A stretch of DNA of 46,801 nucleotides from assembly GCF_025602895.1 (NCBI RefSeq), contig NW_026516425.1, positions 1 through 46,801 of the forward strand, written 5' to 3'. Origin of the DNA: Polychytrium aggregatum (lineage: Eukaryota; Chytridiomycota; Chytridiomycetes; Polychytriales). Of the stretch, positions 22,501 through 33,500 are shown one piece after another (within the stretch, counting starts at the first letter, position 1; every line of letters begins with the position of its first letter). Made by a program: the position numbers and the translations under genes. The notes under the pieces are model-generated. The model saw only the letters and a program-made list of their open reading frames with translations, did no database searches and was not told the DNA's origin.

Positions 22501-24416
22501 CCTCTACTCCTCTCAGCCTCCTCAAGCAGATCCAAAGAGCGTTGGTATCGAACGTCGTGTTCGCTGCTTCGTTTCTGGATATCGAGCTCATGCTCTGCGA
22601 TTGTGCCGGCGTGTTGCTTCCGCAGAGACTCAAGCTCGTTGGAGTGTTGCTGCTCACGCTCTGCCAACTTTTGGGCCTGCCTTTGCTCTGGGAAGATGGT
22701 GCAGTGGTCACATAACATGATAAGATCAGGTTGGGATATGATCGACTATGGCTCTCCCATCCATCAGAGAGTTGGATTTTGCTGCTACCGCCGCCATACC
22801 TTGCTCTCTGATGCGAGCAGCTTCATCCACGAGTGCGGCGTTTTGACGCTCGACGGCTTCGCTTTCGCTCTTTAGCTTGCAGTTCTCTGCAAGCAGGTGG
22901 GTGAGTGCAAGCGATTTACAATCGGCACAGATATCTGCAAGTACCAACCCTGCCTTATTGCTTCGCATTCGGCTCGCAGATGTTCGTTGTCCGTCTGAGC
23001 ATCCTTGACCAACCCGCGCAGCTCATTGATGGATGTCTGTATGAGAAACTCGAAGCATCGTGAATACATGCTCTCCGTAGCGACTCACATTGCATCTCAA
23101 ACACCCTCGCCTGACCTGGTAGAACAGGCAGTCGGTTTTGAGCGCCTTGAGTCTGGTGGCGACCAGAACAGCAATGTCAGTCAAAGACAAGTGCGAGAGG
23201 AGCAGCGGCACAGACGGACAGATTATCATGCTCCTGGATATCCTGGTCGTGCTTGTCGACAATCTTCTCCACAGCCTGTCGGGTCGCCGAGAGCTCTTGA
23301 ATCTCGCTGTCCCGCCTGGCAAGCTCGTCCTGCTGCGCCCTCATCACTTTGGACTGGCTCGACAGCGACATAGTATCAGCGAGGGTACAAGTGCTGCCCA
23401 AACGCTGCGGAGGAGCTATTTGTCTGGTTGTCATTATCCGTCAGCATGCTCACCAGATGCGCTACTCGTTGGTCCTCTGCTGTCGTCCTCTGTCTCAGCC
23501 GCTCCAGTAATGATGCGATTGTCTCAAGACCATCGCGGGAATCTGTATCAAATGAAGACGTCAACGACCCCGGAGTGGCTGCTTGGCAGATAGCCAACAA
23601 ACCTGTCTCGACGGATGATGGGCGACTCAGCGGCAGCTCCAGATGGATGGATGAGGCTCCGGATTTGTCGTTCTTTGGTACAGTTGAGTGGCAAGCCTCC
23701 AAGTTGGGCGAGTCGATCCATGGCAGCTCTCTGGGGAGATCACATCCAGGAGTATCCCAAAGGGTGGAGCTTGCAAGGCCGCCATCCCTCCTCTGGTAAC
23801 CACATCTGTCTACGTCGGCATTGCTCTTGGCCATCGGCATCGACTCAGAGTCAGCATGCGATGGAGGGTATCGAGCACTGGCGCCCGATGCATCACTTGA
23901 AGCCGAGACACGAGCAACCGCCGGATCGAGCAGAGGGACGACTTGTGGCGAACCCGACCTCGGATGTTGGGCGAGTGGCTGCGGCGACGCCAAGATTGAG
24001 AGAAGGGATTGGTTTCCGGTTCTGGGGAGCATCTCTGGTGGAGACGGCGCTGGCGGTTGTTGCTTGTCTCCAGAGGGTCTGGCAGAACGGGACTCCTCAG
24101 ATCGAGACACCTCGGGACGAAGGCTCTGCCGATCGAGAGAGGAAAGAGCAAACCCGGCGGGCTCAAAGAACGGCGACTTGGACTGCGATACCGTCCTGTC
24201 CCGGGTGGTGCTTGGCTGTGGTATGAAGCCGTTTGGTTTGGGTTTGGGCTTGGGAGCAAATTTGAATCCAGTAATGAGCGCTGACTCATCGGATGATTTG
24301 GATGCTGGCTGGACAGTGGCGATGGGGGCGAATTGGAATCTGCGGGATGATTCTGTCGATGGCTTGGCAGAATGATCTTGCTGAAGGACGTGAGAACTGG
24401 AGGAGTGTGTGTTCAT
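19574..24416 (-). CDS. Long coiled-coil protein of unknown function
   Basis: Minus-strand model of sixteen exons, 3537 bases, 1178 residues. Exons: 24416-23454, 23404-23220, 23152-23116, 23036-22949, 22886-22800, 22687-22508, 22431-22068, 21934-21677, 21550-21334, 21271-21080, 21013-20924, 20840-20769, 20692-20531, 20443-20342, 20197-19925, 19840-19574. Exon 1 encodes about 320 disordered Ser/Pro residues ending in a helical ETIASLLERLRQ. Exons 2-12 encode heptad-rich coiled coil (for example QDELARRDSEIQELSATRQ, ERQQLLSSISQLEARHV, DRLTGLREESIAERERLGSR). The C-terminus is acidic then strongly basic (GTARRRKRDAPTGSKPQPKR), a possible nuclear or microtubule-binding tail. Weak points: the exon at 20443-20342 and its GCAAGT donor, the acceptor at 20197, some acceptors ending AAG, and an alternative in which 21504-21424 (hydrophobic VKARVLLAGALF) is a further intron. 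No family recognised; cytoskeletal or spindle-pole/basal-body scaffolds look like this. Confidence 0.75.
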
Positions 24417-25289
24417 CCCTTGCTGTGTTGAGTGTGGATATCGATGGATGGATTCAGAGAAGGTCCGGCGGCAACACCAGTTGCTGATGCGAGAGAGGGA
24501 GATCAGACGACCGTGAGAACAAGAAAGAGTAACAAAAGACCGAGTGCGAGGTCAAGGACTGGTCGCCTGAGTGCTGAGTCATCGGGATATGGATGAGGAA
24601 TGCCGTGTGCGGCAAAGTGAGCCGATCGAACACACTATACCCAAGCAGATTAGAGTGTGGTAGGATGTCTGCTCAATGGGTTTGGCACCGCCAGGGACCG
24701 GGAGTGAGTGCCGAGAGTGCTCGAGCGCTGCTGCGAATGTGGCCGTGGAGTGATCAAGCCAACAGCCGCGGGATATATCCGCAAGTTCGTTCATGAGCAT
24801 CCGGAGTACAGGAATGACTCTGTGGTCTCGGACTCGATCATGTGGGACCTGGTCCAAAGGCTGGAGAGCATGACCGAGAGCGGCGGTCGCAGCGTGCCTG
24901 GACTTACCGCCTGAGAGCAAAGGTGGGAGGACAGCGCAGTGAAGTAAGAGCTGAACTCTGAGGATCTGCACCTGAGAAGTCTATTGTCTGGCCGAGCGGA
25001 TCTCCGGAGACATGTGGCTCTTTGGATCGGCAGCACATACACCTCCCCTCATTTGATGAAGACTTTGTAGCACTGATAATCTGTCATATTGAATCAAATG
25101 TACTGTTGTAGCAACAAACACGACAAGATACATAGATAAAACCGAGCATTTGAGCATTTGATCCAGAAATGCTGCCGCTGGCCATAGCGAAGGTGTTGTA
25201 CTTGTTGTGGATGTTGTCACGTCTACTTGCTGTAGATGTTGTCACATCCTTGATGAGGTTGCAAGCCCTCGAGGAAGGAGATCCATGTG
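24417..25289. other. Intergenic region with one possible orphan exon
   Basis: Promoter side of the coiled-coil gene and 3' side of the membrane-protein gene. Apart from the frame at 24708-24914 listed separately, no coding sequence is convincing. The stretch 25040-25170 is AT-richer than its surroundings, consistent with a 3' UTR. Confidence 0.5.
24708..24914 (+). other. Orphan exon-like frame with CCECG motif
   Basis: A 68-codon plus-strand frame, opened by a TGA at 24705 and ending in TGA at 24914, reads LERCCECGRGVIKP then KFVHEHPEYRNDSVVSDSIM and WDLVQRLESM. It looks like a folded-protein fragment (paired Cys, an amphipathic helix), but has no ATG and no clear splice partner on either side. 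It could be an isolated exon of a small gene, a relic of a lost gene, or chance. Confidence 0.25.
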
Positions 25290-27563
25290 TCAGTTCTGAG
25301 GCACCGAGTCGGTGGTGCCAGAGAGCATGGACTCGCGATTCGTCGTGGGCGGGTTGTTCGTATTGTCGCTGGAGTCTGGCTCCGAGGTTGATACATAGAC
25401 AGTGATCTCTGGAACAGGTGGAGGCACATAGGTTATGCTCTGGTAGTAGGGAGGGGGCAGCGTTGAGCTTGAATGGCGCCGCGAGAGGAGATTTGGTGAA
25501 GATTCTGGATATGCTGGCACACTGTGGTCGTTGCCATCAGGCTGTGAGTCGTGGAATGAATGATCAGGCAGACCCAGCTTGGCGATGGACCCGCGGCGAT
25601 TGCCGGTGGAGGGATCGAGTGCACTCAAAGGAATGTCGGCTTGACTAAGCTGATCTGCTCTGTAAGTAGCAGAGTGATCGGATGATGCACTGAGGACATC
25701 ACGATCAGGCAGAGTCATTTCTCGATCTTGGATACTGCTCTGCAATGGGTCCGCTGTTGATGAGGGATTGGACTGAAGCATCTGGATGGGTGGGATTGCA
25801 CGAGGTTGAGCAGATCTTGATTCTGACGATCCGGAGCCGCTCTGTCTGCCCAAGCCAGCAAACTTGTCGAGTCCCAGGCGGGTTCTGAACTTGTAGAAGC
25901 CAACACCAGCAGCGACGACTGGCCAAGGCAGATCGATTCGGGATCACAGTGAGTCGCAGAAACATGTGAGCGGTGGGAGCAGACTCAATATGCAGCCAGT
26001 GAAGGCACAGATCGGTGGAGGACAGGGCAGCGAGTTGGGAAGGTGTTGGATCATACTTACGGATGACCACAACAACAACAGGAACAGCAATGGCTGCGGG
26101 ACTCGTGGCAGGAGGGTCAACCACTGGCGGGGGAGTCGTTGTTGGCTGGGGTTGTGTGGAAACGATTGAAGTGGCGATCGGCGAAGGAGCGACGCTGGAA
26201 GTGGCTAAGGATTGCACCGTACTGTTGCATGATATGGTCAAGTTTGTTACGGCGGAGAAGCTAATGCCATTTGGAAATTGCACTACACAGAACAGAATGA
26301 AGGGAGTTGAGCAATTTTCACATGCCAAAGAGGTTTCGGACAAGACAACACGCATGAATCAGCTCGGGGTAAGTACTGACATCCGGTTGAGGACTGATAG
26401 TACGCTCCAATAGCAATCCTCATCGGCAAGTTGAAACTCTGTTGATACACCATAATGATGATAATAAATGAAAAGTCAGTGATGAATCGACCCAAGTCTT
26501 TGAGCGAGAGGATACCTACGTTTTGGAGATTGACGTTTGGGAAGGGGATTGTCACCAACGGAAAATTGTTGGCTTGAAATGACTGTAGGACGGATGCGAA
26601 GAGTCCGTAAATACCGACATTGGAATACCGTGATGTACAACAACTACAGCGCACACTAGTTCATACCACCGATCCTGGCATCCAGTTGATGGCATAGTTG
26701 ATCAACTTGGTGTTGGTAGGCAGCGTCGTATTATATACGCGGCTCAGCGGGGCTCCTGGTTGGCAGAAAATGTCAGTGGTAAACAGGTATTCATGAAAAT
26801 TAAAGATCATTTACACATGATGGGGATGAGCTCTTTGACATATGTACCTGGTATTTCAAGCTCTGGCTGGACGAGTCCACCCCCGAGTACGATCAGTGAG
26901 ATATTGGCCCCCGTTTGGATGTTTTCAAGTCGAAGAGCTGTAATAACCCCCTGAATCGCGGAAGCTGCAATCTGAGCTGAAACCTGTCCATATAGCATGA
27001 CTCCATTGGTGTAAGTGTGGAACTGGGGGACTTGGCTAATCCAAGAGAAATGTCCGATGTTGGATCGAGAGTTAGGGATTGAATAGCCGCTCTGCTGTTA
27101 GGTCGTCGATCGATCGACTCACTTCGTCAAGGTGATATTCAGTCCACCAGTTGGAAAGGTATTCCATTGTCCTTGATCTGAATCAATACATAGTTTTCGA
27201 TGAGCATGTCATTGCCGAGCATGCGATTCCGAGCCAACCCACGCAACCAGCCAATCCCTTCACCCATCGAGCGAAAAGCCACCTCCCTGCCTGGCTGCAT
27301 GCGAGCATATGACTCGATGATGAATACGATGCTGCAGGCATTTATTCAAACTCGAACCACTTACCAATGGTCATCCCAGGTGGAAGAGAATTCATATCGT
27401 TGAAGTTCTTAAAGCAGTTTGGGCCGGTGAAGTTCTGGCCCTGGCTCAGGGTCGCAAGCGCCAGGAGACAGAGCAGCCCCAACAGGAAGCTGCTGGTTGT
27501 GCGCGCTGTCCTGAGCGAGACACATGGGGTGAGTGCGGGAATGCATGGCCGGGAACGTGGCAT
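25290..27563 (-). CDS. Type I membrane protein with unrecognised ectodomain
   Basis: Eight exons: 27563-27365, 27177-27123, 27035-26848, 26755-26667, 26582-26516, 26438-26381, 26260-26061, 25918-25290; 1485 bases, 494 residues, all phases consistent. A signal peptide (hydrophobic core SSFLLGLLCLLALATL, residues about 25-40) is followed by an ectodomain of about 230 residues (QNFTGPNCFKNFNDMNSLPP; WNTFPTGGLNITLTK; GPLVQPELEIP-like beta-rich segments; NLTISCNST). Next come a Ser/Thr/Pro stalk, one membrane segment (about 274-294, IAVPVVVVVILVAAGVGF) and a 200-residue Ser/Pro-rich cytoplasmic tail with a YVPPPVPEI motif. Exon 6 (donor GTCAGT, acceptor ATTAG) is the least certain. This is the architecture of fungal wall-stress sensors or adhesins such as Mid2/WSC, but no WSC or other named domain is seen. 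The function is not known. Confidence 0.78.
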
Positions 27564-28033
27564 GGCGAGCGTCGGGGTGCCTGGGCAGCCAGATGAGACG
27601 ACGGACGGCCAGGCAAAGGGGGAGGCAGCCTGGACGAAGGGCAAAACGTCTCCAGCCAGGAGAAAGGCGAGCGCGGAAGACAGACCCGCCACAGGTGCCG
27701 TTTCGCGTGTGGCGCGTGTCCACCTGACCTGCGGATCGACATCACCAGAGCGTCGTTGCAGCATCGGCACTACACCATCGGCGCTGAACATCGGCGCTGC
27801 ACCATCGCGGTGACATGATCACCGTGATATGATCAAATATTTATTTCGAGTCAAGCCGGAATGCCGAGTGCAGATGTGTCTGGATATGCAAAGCGCGCCA
27901 TCGAACAACAGCACGAGCATTATGAGAATCGATGTGCACGAAGCCCACTCCTATCGACGGAAGGTGTTGCACGGCGGCCGTGCGTGCTTGTGCTTGTGCA
28001 AGCTCTATTCAAGGACATAAGCAACGCAGACAT
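27564..28033. other. Intergenic region
   Basis: About 470 bases between two minus-strand genes. It includes the promoter of the membrane-protein gene and an AT-rich patch near 27815-27850 (GATATGATCAAATATTTATT) that would be the 3' flank region of neither gene on this strand or a promoter element. No coding sequence seen. Confidence 0.5.
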
Positions 28034-29416
28034 TCATACTCGATCAGATCCTCGGACAGGAACCGACGCAGATGTAGGAACCGAGGTTGGTTCGGAGTCT
28101 GTCACAGACAAAGACCCCGGCTTGGAGTCGTGCTTGGATCCTGGTCTCGTGAAGAGCCTGCGTAGTTTGTGAAGCAATCCGTGCTTGGGCTTTGTAGGCT
28201 TCTCAGCGGCACTTCTACAGAGGGATGAAGGGGTGGAGTGTGTGCTGGCGTCCTGTTTTGTGTTGTCCAGCTGATGCTGCAGCCCCTGAATCTGCATGCG
28301 GAGATTGTTGATATCTTCGGCTCTGGGGCTTCTGGTAGGTGGCATATCGTCGTCTTGGTTTTGCTGGGTGTTGGGACTAGATCGGGAAGGTCGGCGTGGA
28401 CCGACTTCGGGACTGAGCTGCTGCGATCGAGTCGTGGGCGTCGTGGCTTTTATAGACTTTGACTTTGTCGGGGTCAACTCCGATGGGGCGTAATTGCAAC
28501 TTGAGACACCCATGTACGGCGTAAACTGACGCAGAGAAGCGTCCAGGAGCTGAGAGCTGGAGATATTGGCAGCCGTGGGATAGTGCTTGGGTGCCACCAA
28601 CGAGTCGGATGATAGAGTGTTCTCCGCCAGCTTGGCTATATCAGTGCTACCAATGCTGTGTGCCTTGTCAATCGTCGGCTGGGGTCTGCTTTCACTCGTC
28701 CTTGAGGGGCGTGGCATCGACGAAAAGTCCTGGGGAGGAGATGTTGCACACTCCTGGAAGCCCTTGACACTCGACTGGCGCCTTAAAAGTGGCGAGGGAG
28801 CACTACAGCCTGAAATCTCCATGCTATTCTTGGGTGATAAGCCCGTGATTGCCGAGGTGCTGGGACGGTGGACTCTCTGTTCCTTTGAAGTCTTCTTTTT
28901 GCTCTCCGCCACGAGCGAGCTGTAGGAGACCGAGTTTGCTGCATGCGTCATACCGCCGCTGAACCGTTGAGTTGTGCCATAAATGGACGAAACCTTTTGT
29001 CGCCCGGTCGATCCTGTAGTGCTCCCTCTCGCCATCGAATCTTCATCCTGCATCATCAGCTGCGAAACAAGGGCCGGTCCATATATAGAGTTCAGTAGGA
29101 CCGAGATGTCCAAATCCTTTGTGAGCGATGCTGGGTCCGAGGAATCGCTCCCAGGGATCTGACTAGCTCTCCGAGAGCCTCTGGGGTCTTTTGTTTGTGG
29201 AATCGAAAAGGACTGGAACTGGCTCGGGTCAAAATGCGCATTGATTGCGGACCCACCAAGCGGGGTGCGGGCTGAGGATGTCGACTCTCGTGATTGAGTC
29301 ACCTTGCTCGACCATAGCTTAGCACTGATGTCGCTGAGAGAGGAGCTCCGGTGACCTTCCTGTTGGATTCGGTCTTCGCTTGCCCACAGATTCTGGCCGC
29401 CCTGGGGTTTGGGCAT
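28034..29416 (-). CDS. Ser-rich disordered protein, unknown function
   Basis: A long uninterrupted minus-strand frame. From the first ATG (29416, MPKPQGGQNLW) it encodes 460 residues. The open frame runs about 45 codons further upstream without an ATG, so an additional 5' exon joined near 29511 (an AG precedes CCTCCTGTGG there) is possible. The product is rich in Ser, Thr and Pro with a few structured patches: DISVLLNSIYGPALVSQLM near residue 105, a short coil (AEDINNLRMQIQGLQHQL) and a basic amphipathic patch (KPKHGLLHKLRRLFTRPG) near the C-terminus that could bind membranes. No domain is recognised. Many SP/TP and RxxS sites fit a phosphoregulated protein. Its length without stops and its codon pattern support a real gene. 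Confidence 0.65.
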   Translation of the reverse strand: MPKPQGGQNLWASEDRIQQEGHRSSSLSDISAKLWSSKVTQSRESTSSARTPLGGSAINAHFDPSQFQSFSIPQTKDPRGSRRASQIPGSDSSDPASLTKDLDISVLLNSIYGPALVSQLMMQDEDSMARGSTTGSTGRQKVSSIYGTTQRFSGGMTHAANSVSYSSLVAESKKKTSKEQRVHRPSTSAITGLSPKNSMEISGCSAPSPLLRRQSSVKGFQECATSPPQDFSSMPRPSRTSESRPQPTIDKAHSIGSTDIAKLAENTLSSDSLVAPKHYPTAANISSSQLLDASLRQFTPYMGVSSCNYAPSELTPTKSKSIKATTPTTRSQQLSPEVGPRRPSRSSPNTQQNQDDDMPPTRSPRAEDINNLRMQIQGLQHQLDNTKQDASTHSTPSSLCRSAAEKPTKPKHGLLHKLRRLFTRPGSKHDSKPGSLSVTDSEPTSVPTSASVPVRGSDRV

Positions 29417-30507
29417 GTCGGAGTATCCAGTCTGGAAAGTGAGAATCGGGACGAGGGAACGACGCTTTCGGACCGAAGAGAAGCTGGGGCTCTGATCCAC
29501 AGGAGGCTGGCGAATGACGTGATATATCCGCGAGGAGATATGGCTGCCATTGTGTCAGGCGGTGGTCAGAGGACCAGGGTCAAACCGACGATTGTTGGCG
29601 ACAATGCGACCGTGGATTGGTTCGTGCGATCTCGCTACACCCACCGGGTCTCTGAGCCAGGCAAAGACCCGAGTCGGATATAATATATTAGCCGAGCCGG
29701 ACAGATGGATGGGCGAGTGGAAGGGTGAGCTACGGCGACCTTCAATTGCGAGAGAAACGATGGGATCGTGTTGCGGGCTGTGTCCGGCTGGGCTGAACGA
29801 CTTTGTGAATATGCACATACGGCTCCCACCGTAATATATCCCGCTTGTGGAAAGCGAGTATCCTCGGCGAGTCCCTGGTCGGGAAGTGGCGCTACGACTC
29901 TGATTCGCAACCTGCAGTCACCCGGCCTGTAGGCAGCATCATCCACCGATTCCTGTACGGATTGTCCGTGGCAGGGGATGTGAAGCCGATGCAGCTCGAT
30001 ACAAACCGGGGAGCAGTTGGCCATATCAATGGCGAAATCTGCGGACACTGCCAAAGTAGGACACCAGCTGGACTTGGATCGACGCATTCGCTGGATAAAG
30101 CAGCAGGGGTCGGAGTGAGACGATAGAATACAGGGATAGCAGTATCGCTTGGAGGTGGCTCTGTTATTCTGGGTAGCATTCTGGCGCGATGCCATTAACA
30201 AATTAGAGCCCCAGCTGCTGCGTTTCGATCACACTGCGACAAGCCATTTCGCAGATCAAAACACATCAGAGAGTTGGTTCAGAGAATGAAAGACAGGAGC
30301 TAGAACAAAGGCAGGATCAAGTGTCAAGGGGAAGGAACGGACGATACAGAAACGAATCCCCGGAGGAGAAGGCGGTTGCAGGGGCCAGGAGTTTGACCCG
30401 GTGAGGACAAGGCGAAGCCAGACATTGTTTCGATAACGTGCATCTGCTCCAGCTATGGGTCTGCTTCGGTTATGGCCTTGCTCCAACGTGGGGCCAGGAG
30501 GGAGCTC
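29417..30507. other. Gene-poor stretch, no convincing CDS
   Basis: About 1.1 kb between two minus-strand genes. The longest open frame (minus, about 29635-30201) has no domain and irregular composition. AT-rich motifs occur near 29680-29695 and 29520-29530 (minus-strand TATATCAC about 110 bases upstream of the ATG at 29416), which could be the promoter of the Ser-rich gene. Confidence 0.5.
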
Positions 30508-33500
30508 TCAGACAATGTCCACGGCGTCTGGGCCACCGCTCTTGGTCTTGCGCAATTGCTTCCAGAGGCTGCTGCCGATTCCCATCCACAGGACTGCGTA
30601 GATCCAGTAGATGACGGCAAACACCACGCCGACGGCATAGTTCATGACCACATCGAGCCAGACCATACCAAGGAGGACGTTGGGTCCATTCTGCCCGTTG
30701 GAGCCACTCCAGCCAAAGAAGCCGCTGGTCGGGATGATCTGGGCCGGGATGCCGTTGCCGCTCTTGATGCTTCCGATCACGTCGAATCCCTGGACTGCCT
30801 TCAGAACCTGCAGGAGGGCAATCATGGCGTACAGGGCATAGGTGCCAAAGACCGCCATGAGGATGGGATGGAAAGCGCGGTGGAAGGCTGTCTTCCAGAT
30901 TCTGCCCCGGAGCTTCTCGGGCTCCTGGTGGCGGTTCTCGATCTGCATCTTGAGATAAAAGTAGTGCAGCGGGGCGTTGACGAGGACGTTGGTCACCAAG
31001 GTGACGATGGGGCCCGGCCCGACGACACTCAGCATGAGGTTGGCTGTCAGCGACGCACGGAAAAAGTTCAGTCCCAGGGTGATCAGGGTTTCGTAGAGCA
31101 GGAGCCCGTTGGTCAAGATGTCAAAGGTAAACAGCAGACCCTTGAGGCCAACCAGCAGTGCAAGCGCCTGGGACTTTTTGCGGATCCACAGGACTCGAGC
31201 AAGGCGAAAGGTATGGAACAGGATGGTGTAGAGCAAGCTGGCCACAAAGAGCATTAGCAGCTCAAAGTTGCGCTGCAGCGGCGAGAGTAGATCCTTGATC
31301 TGGAACTGCGGGTTGGCTGAAATAAAGGCGAGCAACGAGATCGAGCGGTGTGAGCGGACCCAGATGCGGTGTGAGCGGACCCAGATGCGGTGAGAGCGCA
31401 TAGAATCTAAATGCAGCAATTCTGGCTACTCACTGATGGTGTTGCGGACGTCGGGGTTCTCGATGATCTCGGCCAGGCGGTAGCCATAGATACGGAGGAT
31501 GACTGAAATCTGGAATCAAGTCATTGGCAAACCAATCAGTCGCGGCCATCAGAGCAGCACCGAGCCGGCCCAGGTCCTGCTGACGAACCAGAGCTTATGA
31601 GGAGGGGGGGACTGAACAAAAGTGGCATGTGATGATGAATCATACCAAGAGCGGAGCCACGTCGATGATCATCTGGTGGTCGGCAACTATGGCCCAGATG
31701 CTCCATGTGCGCTCGTACGGATCCCAGTCGTCAATGTTCCAGCCTGCAAGCGTCAGCCACAGTCAGTACAAAGAGGTACCGCAAAGGAATCGCGCTGTGT
31801 CGACAATCCAGCGGCTCGTATCGAGTGACGGCGATCGGTCTTGACCATTGCTCACACCCACATCCACGACCAGCTACTCTCAATGCAGGATACGTACAGA
31901 TCCACAGGACCTTGGGGAATGCCTTGACAAAGGCGATCGCCAGATCAATGACCAGAACGATGGCCTGGACGATCAGGAAGCCGCGCGCGCCAATGTCTAT
32001 GTAGACCGGGTTGCGCAAGCCCTGGTCAATATCGATGGCGGTAAAGATCGCCGTGGCGATCGCGCGGAGAAGATTGAAGTATATGAAGATCTGGCCCCAG
32101 TTGACCTTCTTTTTGGTCGGCTCGCCATTCTCGTCCTTGTCGGCCGTGGTCAGATCTGCGTCGGACTTGTCCTTGGCAAAACGACTGAACAAATTGGAGG
32201 GCTTGTCGCCAGGGCGAGGTTTGTCATCCAGCAGGTCATCGAGCGAGGTCGCCGATTGGGGATCGGCAGCAGGGTCGCTTCTCTTTGCCGGCGCCGTCTT
32301 GGGCTCGTCCGAAACGCCAGCGATGGGTTTGGCGACCGAAGCGGCGGGCTTGTCGACAGAAGGATGGTCGACGGTCTTTGGCTTGGGAGATGAGGTCGTA
32401 GGTTTGGGAGACGAGGCGGCCACCGGCTTTGGAGTCGATGTGGTGGCTGACGGCGAAGGGGCAGCCTTGGCGGGCTCCTCTCCAAGAGGTGTGATCTCGT
32501 CGGCCGGATTCGGAATTGGTTTGTTGGCTGCAGCAGGAGATCGAGCCGTGGTCGAGGCGTCCGGGTGTGAGGTAGCGTCCACACCGGAGTCGTTTGCTCC
32601 CTTGACTTGAGGCGCAGTGCTCATGTTGACAGGCATCTTGATGTCGCGTTCGACACTGCGGGGAGTTTCAGAGACAGCCTCGGAGGGAGATGTGGCCTTG
32701 GATGTGGCATGTGCACCATCGCTGGAGTGGCTGCTGGGAAGTTCAGGCTTGATTTTGGTGTCCACGGGGCGGGATTCGCCATCCTTGGAATGGCTCGAGG
32801 CGATATGAGATGCAGAGTTCTCGTCGAGAGTGGCGGTAGTGTGGGGAGCTGCGCCAGAGTGTCCTGATTGAGTGTCGGGACGAGAGTCAGCCGAGCTGAA
32901 GCCTGGTTTGACATCGACGGATGGCCCGTGATGCTCTTGGTGATCGTGATGCTCTTGCTGTTCTTGTTGTTCTTGGTGTTCTTGTTGTTCTTGGTGATCA
33001 CGGCGCTCATGGGACTCATGATGGTTATGGTGTGACGCATCTTGGGCATTGACGTCATGATGGACATTGTGTGATCCAGTGGCACCGACAGGCAGCGCAT
33101 GCGACGGAACAGGGTGGTCGGATTCGTGTCCTGCAGGCCCGGAGCCCTCGGAGGCAGCGAGATTGGAAGGGGAATTCACTGCTGTAGCCAAGTGTCTGGC
33201 TTCAGCATGAGCCGCACTGCCATGAACAGCATCGGCATGAGACTCATCGACACGGCCAGGATCGTCATGAGCAAGCCCAACGGCCCCACCGTATCCTTCA
33301 CCAGACGGATGGATGGCGCCGTATGCAGGCTCAAGACTCGGGCTGGGCTTGCTTTGGTTCAAAGTCTCCAACGCCCTCTGCTTTTCTTGCTCGTATGTTT
33401 CGACACTGACCCACTTATCGCCCAATGCGACGACATATTGGGGCTCAGCTACACTCTGCGGCGCCAGCTCGGCTTGCTCGGGCTGCTGGGTTGGGACGGG

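Noticed and set aside
29635..30201. 188-codon minus-strand frame as an upstream exon of the Ser-rich gene
   Set aside because: No phase-consistent donor found and the translated sequence lacks the Ser-rich character of the main exon.
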